Below are positions 27,864 to 36,463 of a stretch of DNA of 64,000 nucleotides, one piece after another. This DNA comes from Halopseudomonas nanhaiensis (GTDB lineage: Bacteria; Pseudomonadota; Gammaproteobacteria; Pseudomonadales; Pseudomonadaceae). The translations under genes were made by a program, and so were the position numbers. Below the pieces are notes generated by a model. It searched no databases. It was not told where the DNA came from and saw only the letters and a list, made by a program, of their open reading frames with translations. The DNA lies in the NCBI RefSeq assembly GCF_020025155.1, contig NZ_CP073751.1, forward strand, positions 2,545,167 through 2,609,166, read 5' to 3'. Position 1 is the first letter of the stretch; the number at the start of each line of letters is the position of its first letter.

Positions 27864-28604
27864 TCAACTGATCTGCAGAATTCGGTTGGTGGAGGTAGCG
27901 TTTTCTTCTGCTGTACGCATCATCTTCACGTGCAGTTCGAACTGGCGGGCCAGCGTGAGCATCGAGGTCATCTCCGAGACAGCATTCACGTTGCTGCCTT
28001 CGAGGAAGCCCGTCGTCACGCTGACGGCCGCGTCAGCGGGCTGTTCGACCTGCCCTTCCACGCGCATGAGTCCGTCCTCGCCCTTGCGCACCAGTGCGTT
28101 GTCAGGTTTGACCAGCTTGATGCGGTCTACCTCTGCCATGACGCTCGGCGCCTCGCCAAGTGCGCGGATGCTGATAGTGCCGTCCGAGCCAATTTCGATC
28201 TTCTCTGCTGGCGGCACGGCGATCGGTCCACCGTTGCCCAGTACCGGTAAGCCGGAACTGGTGCGCAACATGCCGAAGGCGTCAACATTCAGGCTGCCGG
28301 CGCGGGTGTAGGCTTCGCTGCCGTCCGGGGCCTGCACGGCAATCCAGCCCTCCCCCTGCACGGCGACGTCAAGATCGCGACCGGTCTCGATCAGCGACCC
28401 CTGGGAGAAGTCACTGCCGGGGCGCTCGGTCATCGCGTAGACACGGCTCGGGAAGGTTTCGCCAAATACCGGCATCGACCGTGCCTGCTCGAAATCACGA
28501 CGGAATCCCGTGGTGCTCACGTTCGCCAGATTGTTGGCGTGTGCAGCCTGGGCTTTCATGTTCTGGCTGGCGCCAGTCATGGAAATGTATAAGGACTTGT
28601 CCAT
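27864..28604 (-). CDS. flgF: flagellar proximal rod protein
   Basis: 246 residues. It starts MDKSLYISMTGASQNMKAQAAHANNLANVSTTGFRRD and shows the rod-protein central motif RPGSDFSQGSLIETGRDLDVAVQGEGW. It forms part of the proximal rod. First gene of the second flagellar unit, with GGGAG ahead of the ATG and a strong sigma-54 promoter 65-81 bases upstream. Confidence 0.95.
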   Translation of the reverse strand: MDKSLYISMTGASQNMKAQAAHANNLANVSTTGFRRDFEQARSMPVFGETFPSRVYAMTERPGSDFSQGSLIETGRDLDVAVQGEGWIAVQAPDGSEAYTRAGSLNVDAFGMLRTSSGLPVLGNGGPIAVPPAEKIEIGSDGTISIRALGEAPSVMAEVDRIKLVKPDNALVRKGEDGLMRVEGQVEQPADAAVSVTTGFLEGSNVNAVSEMTSMLTLARQFELHVKMMRTAEENATSTNRILQIS

Positions 28605-28668
28605 GCGCTACTCCCGCTTCGACCAGTGCGACAGGAAATTGCCGCTTGAAGAGTCTTGGAGGAAATAA

Positions 28669-28685
28669 AGCACATAGCGTGCCAA
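28669..28685 (-). promoter_or_regulatory. sigma-54 promoter of the flgFGHIJKL unit
   Basis: Minus-strand TTGGCACGCTATGTGCT: GG at -24 and GC at -12 with exact spacing (TGGCAC-N5-GTGCT). The start should lie about 12 bases further on, giving a leader of some 50 bases to flgF. The expected activator in pseudomonads is FleR or FleQ. Confidence 0.85.
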
Positions 28686-28744
28686 GAACATAATACGGAG
28701 GATTGTCTATATGTTTCAGTACTTTAGACATGCCCTGAAAGAAG

Positions 28745-28780
28745 AAGGGCGGCAATTCTCCGCAGAAAATTGCCGCCCTT
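28745..28780 (-). terminator. terminator after flgE
   Basis: A 13-bp perfect stem (AAGGGCGGCAATT / AATTGCCGCCCTT) with a 10-base loop, followed on the minus strand by CTTCTTTC. It closes the flgBCDE transcript and isolates it from the flgF promoter. Confidence 0.8.
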
Positions 28781-28818
28781 CCCGGACGCCTGACAGCGCC
28801 CGAGAGGCGCTGCTTCAG

Positions 28819-30216
28819 TTATCGCAGGTTGATGATGGTCTGGGTGACGGCATCTTCGGTCTGGATGGTCTTGGCGTTGGCCTGGTAGTTACGCTGGGCC
28901 ACGATCAGGTTGATCAACTGCTCGGAGAGGTCCACGTTGGACGACTCCAGCGCACCCGACTGGATGGTGCCCAGCGTACCCGAGGTCGGCGCACCGACGA
29001 CCGGTTCGCCCGAGGCGAACGACTGGGTCCACGATGTCTTGCCCTGCGGCGTCAGGCCTTGCGCGTTGGCAAAGGTCGCCAGAACGACCTGGCCCTGCGT
29101 CCGGGTCTGACCGTTGGTGTACCGGGCCACCAGCAAGCCGGTGTCATCGATCTCCAGACCCGCAAGTTCACCGGTCGTGAAGCCATCCTGCACCACCGAG
29201 GTCACCGCGAAGCTGGACGCGTATTGGGTAGTCCCGCGCAGATTGATCGCCAGGTTGTTCACCGGCGAGGCGGCTCCCGTCGGCTGGCCGGTGCTATCAA
29301 GCGGTGCCCAGCCGCTCAGCGTGTACGGCTGGGGCGTTGTGAGATCACCGGCTTCGTTGAACTGCAGATCGAAGCGCGTGGTGGAAGTCGGGTCAAACGC
29401 CGGGTCGGAAGCGAGCGTACCGGTCTGCACATCACGGCCGTCCACCAGCACGAACATGTCCCAGCGGTTTGCATCGTTCTTGACGAAATACTTCGTCATG
29501 ACGTGGGGGTTGCCCAGGCTATCGTAAATGTTCACCGACGTGGAGCTGTTGTAGGTTGCCGAGTTCGTCGGATCGAAGGTCGCCCGCCCCGCATTCAGGC
29601 CAGCAGTTTGTGCAGCCGCCACTTCAGCAGCAGTTGGCGCAGCGGGATCTACTGCCCCAGCGATGGACCCGGCATAAGCGCCGTCATAGGCCTGCTGCCA
29701 TATAGCCGGACGAACGTTGGTGGAGTTCAGGTTCAACGTTGAATCGATGACTGTCGACTGCTGCGGATCAGCCGAGCGCGTATCCACTCGCAAGTCGGTC
29801 TGAATACCCTGGTTGATCTGCCCGGTGACGCCGTTCACACCGAAGCCCTGCAGCCGCTCGCCGAAGTTGTTGACGATATTGCCCTGCCGGTCGGTGCCAA
29901 AGTAGCCGGCTCGGGTGTAACTCAACGCACCGTTGTTGCTGGTGACGAAGAACCCGTTACCGTTCACCGCCAGATCCAGGCTGTTCTCGGTAAAGTTGAT
30001 GTTGCCCTGCGTGAACATCTGCGACACGTCACCCATCAGAACGCCGCTACCCTGCGCATTGCTGCCCGAGCCCAGCACGGAAGCCGCGTAGACGTCGGAG
30101 AACTCCGCGCGCGACAACTTGAAACCGACCGTGCCGGCGTTCGCTATGTTGTTACCGGTGATATTCAGATCGGATGCTGCCGCCCGAATACCACTGAGAC
30201 CGATGTTGAAAGACAT
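28819..30216 (-). CDS. flgE: flagellar hook protein
   Basis: 465 residues. The N-terminal axial motif MSFNIGLSGIRAAASDLNITGNNIANAGTVGFKLSRAEF and the C-terminal VDLSEQLINLIVAQRNYQANAKTIQTED bracket variable surface domains (about residues 140-370) that are Asp/Thr-rich. It polymerises into the universal joint beneath the filament. Last gene of flgBCDE, 31 bases after flgD and followed by a strong hairpin. Confidence 0.96.
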   Translation of the reverse strand: MSFNIGLSGIRAAASDLNITGNNIANAGTVGFKLSRAEFSDVYAASVLGSGSNAQGSGVLMGDVSQMFTQGNINFTENSLDLAVNGNGFFVTSNNGALSYTRAGYFGTDRQGNIVNNFGERLQGFGVNGVTGQINQGIQTDLRVDTRSADPQQSTVIDSTLNLNSTNVRPAIWQQAYDGAYAGSIAGAVDPAAPTAAEVAAAQTAGLNAGRATFDPTNSATYNSSTSVNIYDSLGNPHVMTKYFVKNDANRWDMFVLVDGRDVQTGTLASDPAFDPTSTTRFDLQFNEAGDLTTPQPYTLSGWAPLDSTGQPTGAASPVNNLAINLRGTTQYASSFAVTSVVQDGFTTGELAGLEIDDTGLLVARYTNGQTRTQGQVVLATFANAQGLTPQGKTSWTQSFASGEPVVGAPTSGTLGTIQSGALESSNVDLSEQLINLIVAQRNYQANAKTIQTEDAVTQTIINLR

Positions 30217-30247
30217 GTTCTAACTCCTCAATGATGCTGCGGACGAC

Positions 30248-30934
30248 TTACTTGCTAATGGACAGGACTTCGGACAGCCCGATGCTGCCCAGGCCTGCAA
30301 GATTCAGAACCATCTCTCCCCCTTTGCCAACACCCAGCGATACGCTGTCGACGTTGGCAGGCAGCAGAGTGGCCACTTGTTTCTGTTCACCGCCCTGGCT
30401 GGCGATGGCTTCGAACTTGTATTTGCCCGGCGGCAGGATATTGCCGCTGGCATCCTGGCCGTTCCAGTTGAAGTCGAGCATGCCTGGCTCCTGCGCCCCC
30501 ATGTTCATGGCGGAAACCAGTTTGCCGGCGCTGTTGTAAACGTTGACCAGCACATTGCTGCTCGACTGGGTAATCGCCATCTGGCCTTGAATACCCTGTT
30601 GGGTATCGACCATGGCATTGGACGTTGGCACGATCACCGAACGCCCCACCAGCGAAGAGGCCTGCAGCGCCTGAGATGACTGATAACCACTGAGCAACGA
30701 GTCCATCGACGTATTCAGGTTACCGATGCCTTCGACGGTGCTGAACTGTGCCAACTGAGCGATGAACTCACCGTTTTCCTGCGGCGACAGCGGATCCTGA
30801 TTGTTCATCTGCGTGACCAGCAACTGCAGAAACGCATCCTTGCCCAGCTCGTCACCCTTGGCGAAGCGATCCTGGTCGACCTTGTAGTTGTCCAGCAGGC
30901 TTTCGCCAACGCTGAGGTTATTACTGACGCTCAT
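30248..30934 (-). CDS. flgD: flagellar hook cap / assembly protein
   Basis: 228 residues. The N-terminal KDAFLQLLVTQMNNQDPLSPQENGEFIAQLAQFSTVEGI is the FlgD export and cap motif. The C-terminal half carries a Tudor-like and FlgD-Ig fold (VYNSAGKLVSAMNMGAQEPGMLDFNWNGQDASGN). It caps the growing hook and then leaves. Sits between flgC and flgE. Confidence 0.96.
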   Translation of the reverse strand: MSVSNNLSVGESLLDNYKVDQDRFAKGDELGKDAFLQLLVTQMNNQDPLSPQENGEFIAQLAQFSTVEGIGNLNTSMDSLLSGYQSSQALQASSLVGRSVIVPTSNAMVDTQQGIQGQMAITQSSSNVLVNVYNSAGKLVSAMNMGAQEPGMLDFNWNGQDASGNILPPGKYKFEAIASQGGEQKQVATLLPANVDSVSLGVGKGGEMVLNLAGLGSIGLSEVLSISK

Positions 30935-30947
30935 CAGAAGGTCTCCT

Positions 30948-31388
30948 TTACTGGCCCAGCGTCAGCACGCGCTGCAGCATGGTCTTGGCGGTGTTCATGA
31001 TTTCAACGTTGGTCTGGTAGGCGCGCGAGGCTGACATCATGTTGGCCATCTCCTCGACGACGTTGACGTTCGGATAGAACACATAGCCTTCCTCGTTCGC
31101 CATGGGGTGGTCAGGTTCGTAGCGCGCCTGCAATTCGGCGTCCGATTCGACGACACCGAGCACCTGCACGCCCTGACCGGCCTCGCCTTCGGACTGGAAC
31201 AGCGAGCCGCCAAGCCCTTGCTGCTCGCTGAGGACGGTGGCAAATACCGGATTGCGAGCGCGATAGGTTTCATCGATGCTGCTCGACACCGTTTCGGCGT
31301 TGGCAATGTTGCTGGCCACCGTGTTCAACCGCAGGGACTGGGCACTCATGCCGGATCCGGCGATGTTGAAAACCTGGGTCAGGGACAT
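30948..31388 (-). CDS. flgC: flagellar proximal rod protein
   Basis: 146 residues beginning MSLTQVFNIAGSGMSAQSLRLNTVASNIANAETV and ending VEEMANMMSASRAYQTNVEIMNTAKTMLQRVL, the paired helices of rod proteins. The central YVFYPNVNVVEEMANM is the family motif. Two bases after flgB, so coupled. Confidence 0.96.
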   Translation of the reverse strand: MSLTQVFNIAGSGMSAQSLRLNTVASNIANAETVSSSIDETYRARNPVFATVLSEQQGLGGSLFQSEGEAGQGVQVLGVVESDAELQARYEPDHPMANEEGYVFYPNVNVVEEMANMMSASRAYQTNVEIMNTAKTMLQRVLTLGQ

Positions 31389-31390
31389 GA

Positions 31391-31795
31391 TCAGTCTCCT
31401 CTTATGGCCGTCATCAGGCCCTTGAACTTGCTATTGAGGAAGGTAAAGCTGGCCTGGAAGTCGATGGCGTTCTGTGCGTACCTGGCCTGTTCCACCTGGG
31501 TGTCCACGCTATTGCCGTCAATCGAGGGCTGCGAAGCGGTGCGGTAACGCAGACCGGCAGCCTGGTCGATGAAACCTTCCATCGCGATATGTCCGCCATG
31601 GGTGCGCTGGGCCTTGAACGGCTCTGCGCCTCCGGCTTGCTGGGCCTCGAGCACGCTAGCGAAGTCGAGGTCTCGCGCCTTGTAGTTGGGCGTATCGGCG
31701 TTGGCGATATTGTTGGCGATGACTTCCGCGCGGTCGGCACGAAAGGACAGCGCCTTTTCATGCAGGCCCAACGCTCGATCGAAACTCAAACTCAT
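31391..31795 (-). CDS. flgB: flagellar proximal rod protein
   Basis: 134 residues from MSLSFDRALGLHEKALSFRADRAEVIANNIANADTPNYKARD; GGAGGA lies just ahead of this ATG, and the 11-codon extension is rejected. It forms the innermost rod on the MS ring. First gene of flgBCDE, with a sigma-54 promoter 49-65 bases upstream. Confidence 0.95.
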   Translation of the reverse strand: MSLSFDRALGLHEKALSFRADRAEVIANNIANADTPNYKARDLDFASVLEAQQAGGAEPFKAQRTHGGHIAMEGFIDQAAGLRYRTASQPSIDGNSVDTQVEQARYAQNAIDFQASFTFLNSKFKGLMTAIRGD

Positions 31796-31843
31796 GACAT
31801 TCCTCCGCTTGCGTGCTCGGCAAGACATTTACGGAAGTGTCAA

Positions 31844-31860
31844 AGCAAGGGCTATGCCAA
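31844..31860 (-). promoter_or_regulatory. sigma-54 promoter of the flgBCDE unit
   Basis: Minus-strand TTGGCATAGCCCTTGCT has GG at -24, GC at -12 and the TTGCT -12 box with correct spacing. It lies about 50 bases before the flgB ATG and pairs with the similar promoter of flgF. Confidence 0.8.
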
Positions 31861-31908
31861 ATAATGAATATTCAGCAATATCATAGACTTAATAGGGATG
31901 GCCGAACG

Positions 31909-31932
31909 TCTGCGGCAAATTATTACCGCAGA
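31909..31932. repeat. inverted repeat between cheR and flgB
   Basis: TCTGCGG / CCGCAGA, 7-bp arms around a 10-base AT-rich centre, about 100 bases past the cheR stop and 50 bases upstream of the flgB -24 box. It could be the cheVR transcript end (it has no T-run) or an activator site for the sigma-54 promoter. Confidence 0.4.
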
Positions 31933-32030
31933 TTCGTCACTGAAGCCGGGCTGGCCCCGGCGTAGCGGCAAGAACGCGTCAATAGTCGGACGCGCTCAGG
32001 ATGTGTCATCAGGCAAGCTGACACGGACGA

Positions 32031-32855
32031 TCAACGTGCCTTGTAGACGATGCCCGGGCTGCACTGGACCATCTGGTAGAGCTCGGGCAATCCATTGAGG
32101 GCTTCTGACGCACCAAGCATGAGATAGCCACCGGGCTTGAGCGTAGCGTGGATGCGCTTGAGGATGTCCTTCTTGAGATCCGCCGAAAAGTAGATGAGTA
32201 CGTTGCGACAGAACACGATGTCGAACTTGCCCAGCCCGGCATAGCTGTCCAGCAGGTTCAGCGCTCGGAACTCGACACGCGATCGTACCGGCTGCTTCAC
32301 CGACCAACGTCCCGCGCCAGCGGCGTCGAAATACCGTGCCAGACGTTCCTGGGACAGCCCCCGCGCCACAGCCAGACTGTCATATTCGGCGGTTTTTGCT
32401 GCGCTGAGGATGCTTCCGGACAGATCCGTCGCAACAATCTGCGCGCCCGCGCGCAGTTGGCCCAGGTTGGTTCGCTCGTACTCGTCGATCGACATGCTCA
32501 GCGAATACGGTTCCTGACCTGACGAGCAGGCTGCCGACCAGATGCGCAGGCGTTGGCCGGGACTGCTCTGAACGAACTCGGGAATAAGCTTGTTCTTGAG
32601 CACCTCGAACGGATACACGTCACGAAACCATAAGGTCTCGTTCGTTGTCATCGCGTCGATGACGGACTCGCGCAGCCCACCGCGCGGATTCGCCTGAATC
32701 CGCGAGACGAGTTCACCCAGCGACTTGATGCGCTCCTGTTCGAGCAGCCTGTTCAACCGGCTGGATACGAGATACTGCTTGTTTTCCCCCAGAACGATGC
32801 CACAGGCTTTTTCAAGGAAATCCCGGAACTGCTGAAAATCGTTTGCAGAGGTCAC
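32031..32855 (-). CDS. cheR: chemotaxis protein methyltransferase CheR
   Basis: 274 residues. The N-terminal helical domain (FRDFLEKACGIVLGENKQYLVSSRL) leads to the SAM-binding domain with NETLWFRD, LRIWSAACSSGQEPYSLSM and FDIVFCRNVLIYF. It methylates glutamates on chemoreceptors using SAM. It follows cheV by 31 bases and precedes flgB, the usual pseudomonad context for the CheR of the polar flagellar chemotaxis system. Confidence 0.95.
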   Translation of the reverse strand: MTSANDFQQFRDFLEKACGIVLGENKQYLVSSRLNRLLEQERIKSLGELVSRIQANPRGGLRESVIDAMTTNETLWFRDVYPFEVLKNKLIPEFVQSSPGQRLRIWSAACSSGQEPYSLSMSIDEYERTNLGQLRAGAQIVATDLSGSILSAAKTAEYDSLAVARGLSQERLARYFDAAGAGRWSVKQPVRSRVEFRALNLLDSYAGLGKFDIVFCRNVLIYFSADLKKDILKRIHATLKPGGYLMLGASEALNGLPELYQMVQCSPGIVYKAR

Positions 32856-32886
32856 TCAACCGCCCTATCTCGTCTATGTGCCGGCG

Positions 32887-33828
32887 TCATGCACCCGTCG
32901 CGTCGCGAAGGGCGTGCAGCCGGTCGATCACCCGTTTCGCCAGTTCATCCGGTTTGAACTTGGCCAGGAATTCGTCCGCGCCGACCTTTTTCACCATCGC
33001 CTGATTGAATACCCCCGACAGCGAGGTATGCAGCATGATATGCAACTTGTTCATGCGGGGGTCATTGCGCACTTCGGCCGTGAGCGTGTATCCATCCATC
33101 TCCGGCATTTCAATATCCGACACCATCATCAGCAGATGTTTCGATACGTCCTCGCCTCGATCGGCAATTTCCTTGAGCCAATCCAGTGCCTGCCTGCCGT
33201 CGTTGAGCGCGACGATTTCCACGCCGACCTCCTGCAGACAACGGGCGACCTGCTTGCGTGCAACGCTCGAGTCGTCGACGATCAGAACCTTGCGGGAAAC
33301 CGCCTCGGCCTGCGTACGCTCGTCAATCACCCCAGAAGAGATCGTCTCGACTGTCGGGACCACCTCGGCAAGAATCTTCTCGACGTCGATGATTTCCACG
33401 GTCTTCTCGTCAACCCGCGTGACAGCGGTCAGATAATGATCGCGGCCAGTCCCACGTGGCGGGGGATGGATCTCTGACCAGTTCATGTTGACGATGCGTT
33501 CAACAGAGCGCACGAGGAAACCCTGCACCCTGTAGTTGTATTCGGTGATGATGACGAACGCCGTGCTCAGGTCACTCAGCCCCGCGCCCCCGGTAGCCTT
33601 GTTGAGATCGATGATCGGGAGCGTGCCGCCACGGATGTGCGCCACGCCGCGCACCACCGGGTTCAGCTTGGGCAGCAAGGTCAGCTTGGGGCATTGAAGC
33701 ACCTCCTTGACCTTGAATACGTTGATTCCGTACAGCTGATTGCCGGCCAGCCGAAAGAGCAGCAATTCAAGTCTATTCTGTCCGACCAGCTGCGTTCGCT
33801 GGTTGACCGAGTCCATAACGCCAGCCAT
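32887..33828 (-). CDS. cheV: chemotaxis coupling protein CheV
   Basis: 313 residues. A CheW-like domain comes first (LELLLFRLAGNQLYGINVFKVKEVL ... VRGVAHIRGGTLPIIDLNKATG). A receiver domain follows (KVLIVDDSSVARKQVARCLQ, phospho-Asp in MMVSDIEMPEMDGYTL, KFKPDELAKRVI). It links receptors to CheA and can be phosphorylated for adaptation. GGAGG precedes the ATG. Divergent from flgA, and forms a two-gene unit with cheR. Confidence 0.95.
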   Translation of the reverse strand: MAGVMDSVNQRTQLVGQNRLELLLFRLAGNQLYGINVFKVKEVLQCPKLTLLPKLNPVVRGVAHIRGGTLPIIDLNKATGGAGLSDLSTAFVIITEYNYRVQGFLVRSVERIVNMNWSEIHPPPRGTGRDHYLTAVTRVDEKTVEIIDVEKILAEVVPTVETISSGVIDERTQAEAVSRKVLIVDDSSVARKQVARCLQEVGVEIVALNDGRQALDWLKEIADRGEDVSKHLLMMVSDIEMPEMDGYTLTAEVRNDPRMNKLHIMLHTSLSGVFNQAMVKKVGADEFLAKFKPDELAKRVIDRLHALRDATGA

Positions 33829-33929
33829 GGGCGCCTCCTCGTTATACGTGTAGCGGTACGTTTCTTGCTTCCACTACAGGAAAGCGACAGTAACTTGGCG
33901 CCACCCGTTTTGTCATCAAGGCTAATTGT

Positions 33930-34643
33930 ATGCGTTTTATCAGGTACTGCGCGGCGCTGGCGGTTTTTTTTTCCTCCGCTTTGTCCGCGAATCCTCTGAT
34001 TGAACAGCTTATCGGCACCACCGAAGCTTTTCTTGAGGAACAAGCCGAGCAGCACATCTCGGCAAGCACCCGCGACGCGCGCTACGAAGTCGAAGTCGGC
34101 CGCCTCGATCCACGGCTTCGCCTGCCTCTGTGCCCGGCAGACAGCCTGGTAACGACGCTGGAAAGCCCGGCGGTGCCGGTCGGTCGGGCCACCGTGCGTG
34201 TCAGTTGCGAGAGCGACACGGTACGCTGGCGTCTGTTCGTCCCAGCCAGGGTAAGCCTGTTCGAGCAGGTCCTGGTCACCCGGCGCCCTCTGTCCCGTCA
34301 CGAGGTAGTACAGCCGGCTGATATTGCCTTAATGGAGAGAGACGTCGGTCTGCTTGGTGACCAATACCTGACCGATCCTGGACTTGCGCTAGGCAAGCGC
34401 GCAAAGCGACAGCTCTCTGCGGATATGGTGATCGGCGCCAATCATCTGGAGAATGATGAGATCGTCAAACGCGGCGACAAGGTGGTGATCAGCGCGGCAA
34501 ACTCGCAGATCTCGGTACGCATGCCAGGCGAAGCGCTTCAGGCAGGCACCGTCGGCAGTCAGATACGCGTACGCAACACGCGCTCCGGGCGGGTCGTTAC
34601 CGCCCGAATCATTGGACCCGGACAGGTAGAAGTGGCGATGTGA
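33930..34643 (+). CDS. flgA: flagellar P-ring assembly chaperone FlgA
   Basis: 237 residues with a signal peptide (MRFIRYCAALAVFFSSALSA). The mature protein ends in a SAF domain (LSRHEVVQPADIALMERDVG ... GDKVVISAANSQISVRMPGEAL ... VRNTRSGRVVTARIIGPGQVEV). It is a periplasmic chaperone for FlgI assembly. Upstream of flgMN but separated from it by its own sigma-28 promoter. Confidence 0.93.
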   Translation: MRFIRYCAALAVFFSSALSANPLIEQLIGTTEAFLEEQAEQHISASTRDARYEVEVGRLDPRLRLPLCPADSLVTTLESPAVPVGRATVRVSCESDTVRWRLFVPARVSLFEQVLVTRRPLSRHEVVQPADIALMERDVGLLGDQYLTDPGLALGKRAKRQLSADMVIGANHLENDEIVKRGDKVVISAANSQISVRMPGEALQAGTVGSQIRVRNTRSGRVVTARIIGPGQVEVAM

Positions 34644-34730
34644 CCGCCGAACCGTTTCCGCTATACTGCTGTCTGATTCCTCAGCGGCTGCAGAAGCCTA
34701 GACTGTGAATCGAGTCACATAGATTTTTCC

Positions 34731-34757
34731 TAAAGTTTTTCCTGCATCGGCCGTTAC
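34731..34757 (+). promoter_or_regulatory. sigma-28 (FliA) promoter of flgMN
   Basis: TAAAGTTT (34731-34738), an 11-base spacer, then GCCGTTAC (34750-34757), against the consensus TAAAGTTT-N11-GCCGATAA. The predicted start is about 30 bases before the flgM ATG. Control of the anti-sigma factor by its own target sigma is the classic feedback. Confidence 0.85.
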
Positions 34758-34797
34758 TGATGTTAGTAAAACATTCAAAGTTCTGAGGACCTGTAGA

Positions 34798-35124
34798 ATG
34801 GTTATTGACTTCAATGCCCCCAACGGCGCAGGCAATAGCAGCCGAACCGGCCAGGCTGGTGCCGCATCCGTCAAGCGCGAGCCCGGTGCAGACAGCGCCC
34901 GCGGTGCTGACAAGGCGCCTGAGCAGAAGCAGCCGGCTGGCGAGTCGTCGGTCAAGCTCAGCGAGCAGGCACAACAATTGAACGCTATAGAAGAACGTCT
35001 CCGCCAGCTTCCGGAAGTGGACAGCGAACGCGTTGCGCAGATCCGTCAGGCCGTGGCAGATGGCAGCTACAAGCCGGACAGCAGCCGTATCGCTGACAAG
35101 CTTCTGGCGCTGGAGAGTCGCTAA
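34798..35124 (+). CDS. flgM: anti-sigma-28 factor FlgM
   Basis: 108 residues. The disordered, Gly/Ala/Ser-rich N-terminus (MVIDFNAPNGAGNSSRTGQ) and a C-terminal helical FliA-binding region (ERVAQIRQAVADGSYKPDSSRIADKLLALE) are typical. It holds FliA inactive until it is exported through the finished hook-basal body. GAGGA precedes the ATG. flgN follows 41 bases later. Confidence 0.94.
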   Translation: MVIDFNAPNGAGNSSRTGQAGAASVKREPGADSARGADKAPEQKQPAGESSVKLSEQAQQLNAIEERLRQLPEVDSERVAQIRQAVADGSYKPDSSRIADKLLALESR

Positions 35125-35165
35125 GCCTGAAGACTGGTGATGGCCCCGGTTCGTGGAGATGACAG

Positions 35166-35627
35166 ATGATCGATCTGCAAACGATATTTGACCAGGCCAT
35201 CCAGGATTGTCAGCAGTTCCTCGATCTACTCGATCAGGAACAGGACGCGCTGGGTCGACATGACATGCCCGAACTCGAGCGGCTGCTCGACCTGAAGTCT
35301 CCGCTGATCAAGGCGCTTTCACTGCACGATCAGGCCATAGCCGGCTGGTGCCAACAGACAGGCAAGCGGCCGGAACAGAGCCTTGAACATTTCATCGCGT
35401 CGCTCGGGCAACCGCAACTGGTGGAAGGCTACGACGCTTTCCGCGAAGTCCTGGAACGCTGCCAGTCTGCCAATCAGCGTAACGCTCGGCTCGTCAGGCA
35501 TAGTCAGTACGCGACGGGGCATCTGATCGATCTTCTGCGCAATCAAGGCGAGTCGAGCCAGAGTGTTTACGACCGGCAGGGTCTGACAAGCCGCTCGAGT
35601 TCGCAGCGCCCGCTCACCAAGGTCTGA
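35166..35627 (+). CDS. flgN: flagellar chaperone FlgN
   Basis: 153 residues, all helical, with the FlgN pattern QDCQQFLDLLDQEQDALGRHDMPELERLLDLKSPLIKAL. It is the export chaperone for the hook-associated proteins FlgK and FlgL, encoded here at the far end of the same cluster. Cotranscribed with flgM; flgZ follows. Confidence 0.9.
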   Translation: MIDLQTIFDQAIQDCQQFLDLLDQEQDALGRHDMPELERLLDLKSPLIKALSLHDQAIAGWCQQTGKRPEQSLEHFIASLGQPQLVEGYDAFREVLERCQSANQRNARLVRHSQYATGHLIDLLRNQGESSQSVYDRQGLTSRSSSQRPLTKV

Positions 35628-35716
35628 TTTTTTCCGGTATCGGAGAGCCGTTATGCTGACTGCCTTGCTGTATAGTGGCGGGACTATCACAACGGATGTC
35701 GAGAGCCAGCAGCACC

Positions 35717-36460
35717 ATGCTATTTGAACAAGAAGTGGGTCCTCAGCCACCCCGGGAAGTTCGCTCCAGGATCGAAATCACCTCGCTGTTAAAAACGCTC
35801 CAGCAGTCGCGTGACCCGCTCATGGTCACTTTCTCCGAACGGACGCAAAAGTTTCAGAGCTTCATCGTCAATGTTGATTCCGCCACCGGCTACCTTTGGC
35901 TCGATGAACTGATTCCTCGTGACGGGGATCGCTTCGTCGAACAGGGCGAGGCTTTTCGTATCGATGCCTGGCACGAAGGCGTGCATATTCGCTGGAGCTG
36001 CCCGGCGGCGGAGAAGGTCAATTTCGAAGACGCGCCGGCCTATACCGCCCCCCTGCCTGAAGACATGATTTATCATCAGAAACGCGGGGCCTTTCGTGCC
36101 ACGGTGCATCGCGCACTGGAAACCGGTATCGGGCTGATCAAGCAGCAGCGCCAGCAGCAAATCACCGGAACACTGGTCGATATTTCTGCCACGGGCTGCA
36201 AGGCTCGGTTTGCGGGAGATCTGAGCAAGCAGCTCACGCCCGGAGAGCTGTTGGAACAGAGTTTTCTCGAATTGCCCGAAGCAGGTCGTCTCAGGATCGC
36301 GCTGGAGGTACGGCATGTGGTGCACGATGAAAGCGTGGATGAAAGTCACGTCGGTCTGCGCTTTCGCCAACCACCGCCAGCCGTGCAAAGACAGATCGAC
36401 CGCTATGTGAATACCTTGCAGCGCGAAGCCAGGCGGCTGGAAAAGGACGACCTGTTCTGA
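35717..36460 (+). CDS. flgZ: PilZ-domain flagellar brake protein (YcgR/FlgZ)
   Basis: 247 residues from MLFEQEVGPQPP; in-frame ATGs at 35696 and 35675 are possible. The N-terminal YcgR domain spans about residues 15-120. The PilZ domain has both c-di-GMP motifs: RxxxR (RGAFR) and DxSxxG (DISATG). On binding c-di-GMP such proteins act on the flagellar motor or stator to slow swimming. It lies just after flgN, as in P. aeruginosa and P. fluorescens. It converges with the MFS gene, three bases between stops. Confidence 0.9.
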   Translation: MLFEQEVGPQPPREVRSRIEITSLLKTLQQSRDPLMVTFSERTQKFQSFIVNVDSATGYLWLDELIPRDGDRFVEQGEAFRIDAWHEGVHIRWSCPAAEKVNFEDAPAYTAPLPEDMIYHQKRGAFRATVHRALETGIGLIKQQRQQQITGTLVDISATGCKARFAGDLSKQLTPGELLEQSFLELPEAGRLRIALEVRHVVHDESVDESHVGLRFRQPPPAVQRQIDRYVNTLQREARRLEKDDLF

Positions 36461-36463
36461 TCT

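Noticed and set aside
33829-33929. Sigma-54 promoter for cheV or flgA
   Set aside because: TGGCGCCA occurs but GC at -12 is missing in either direction.
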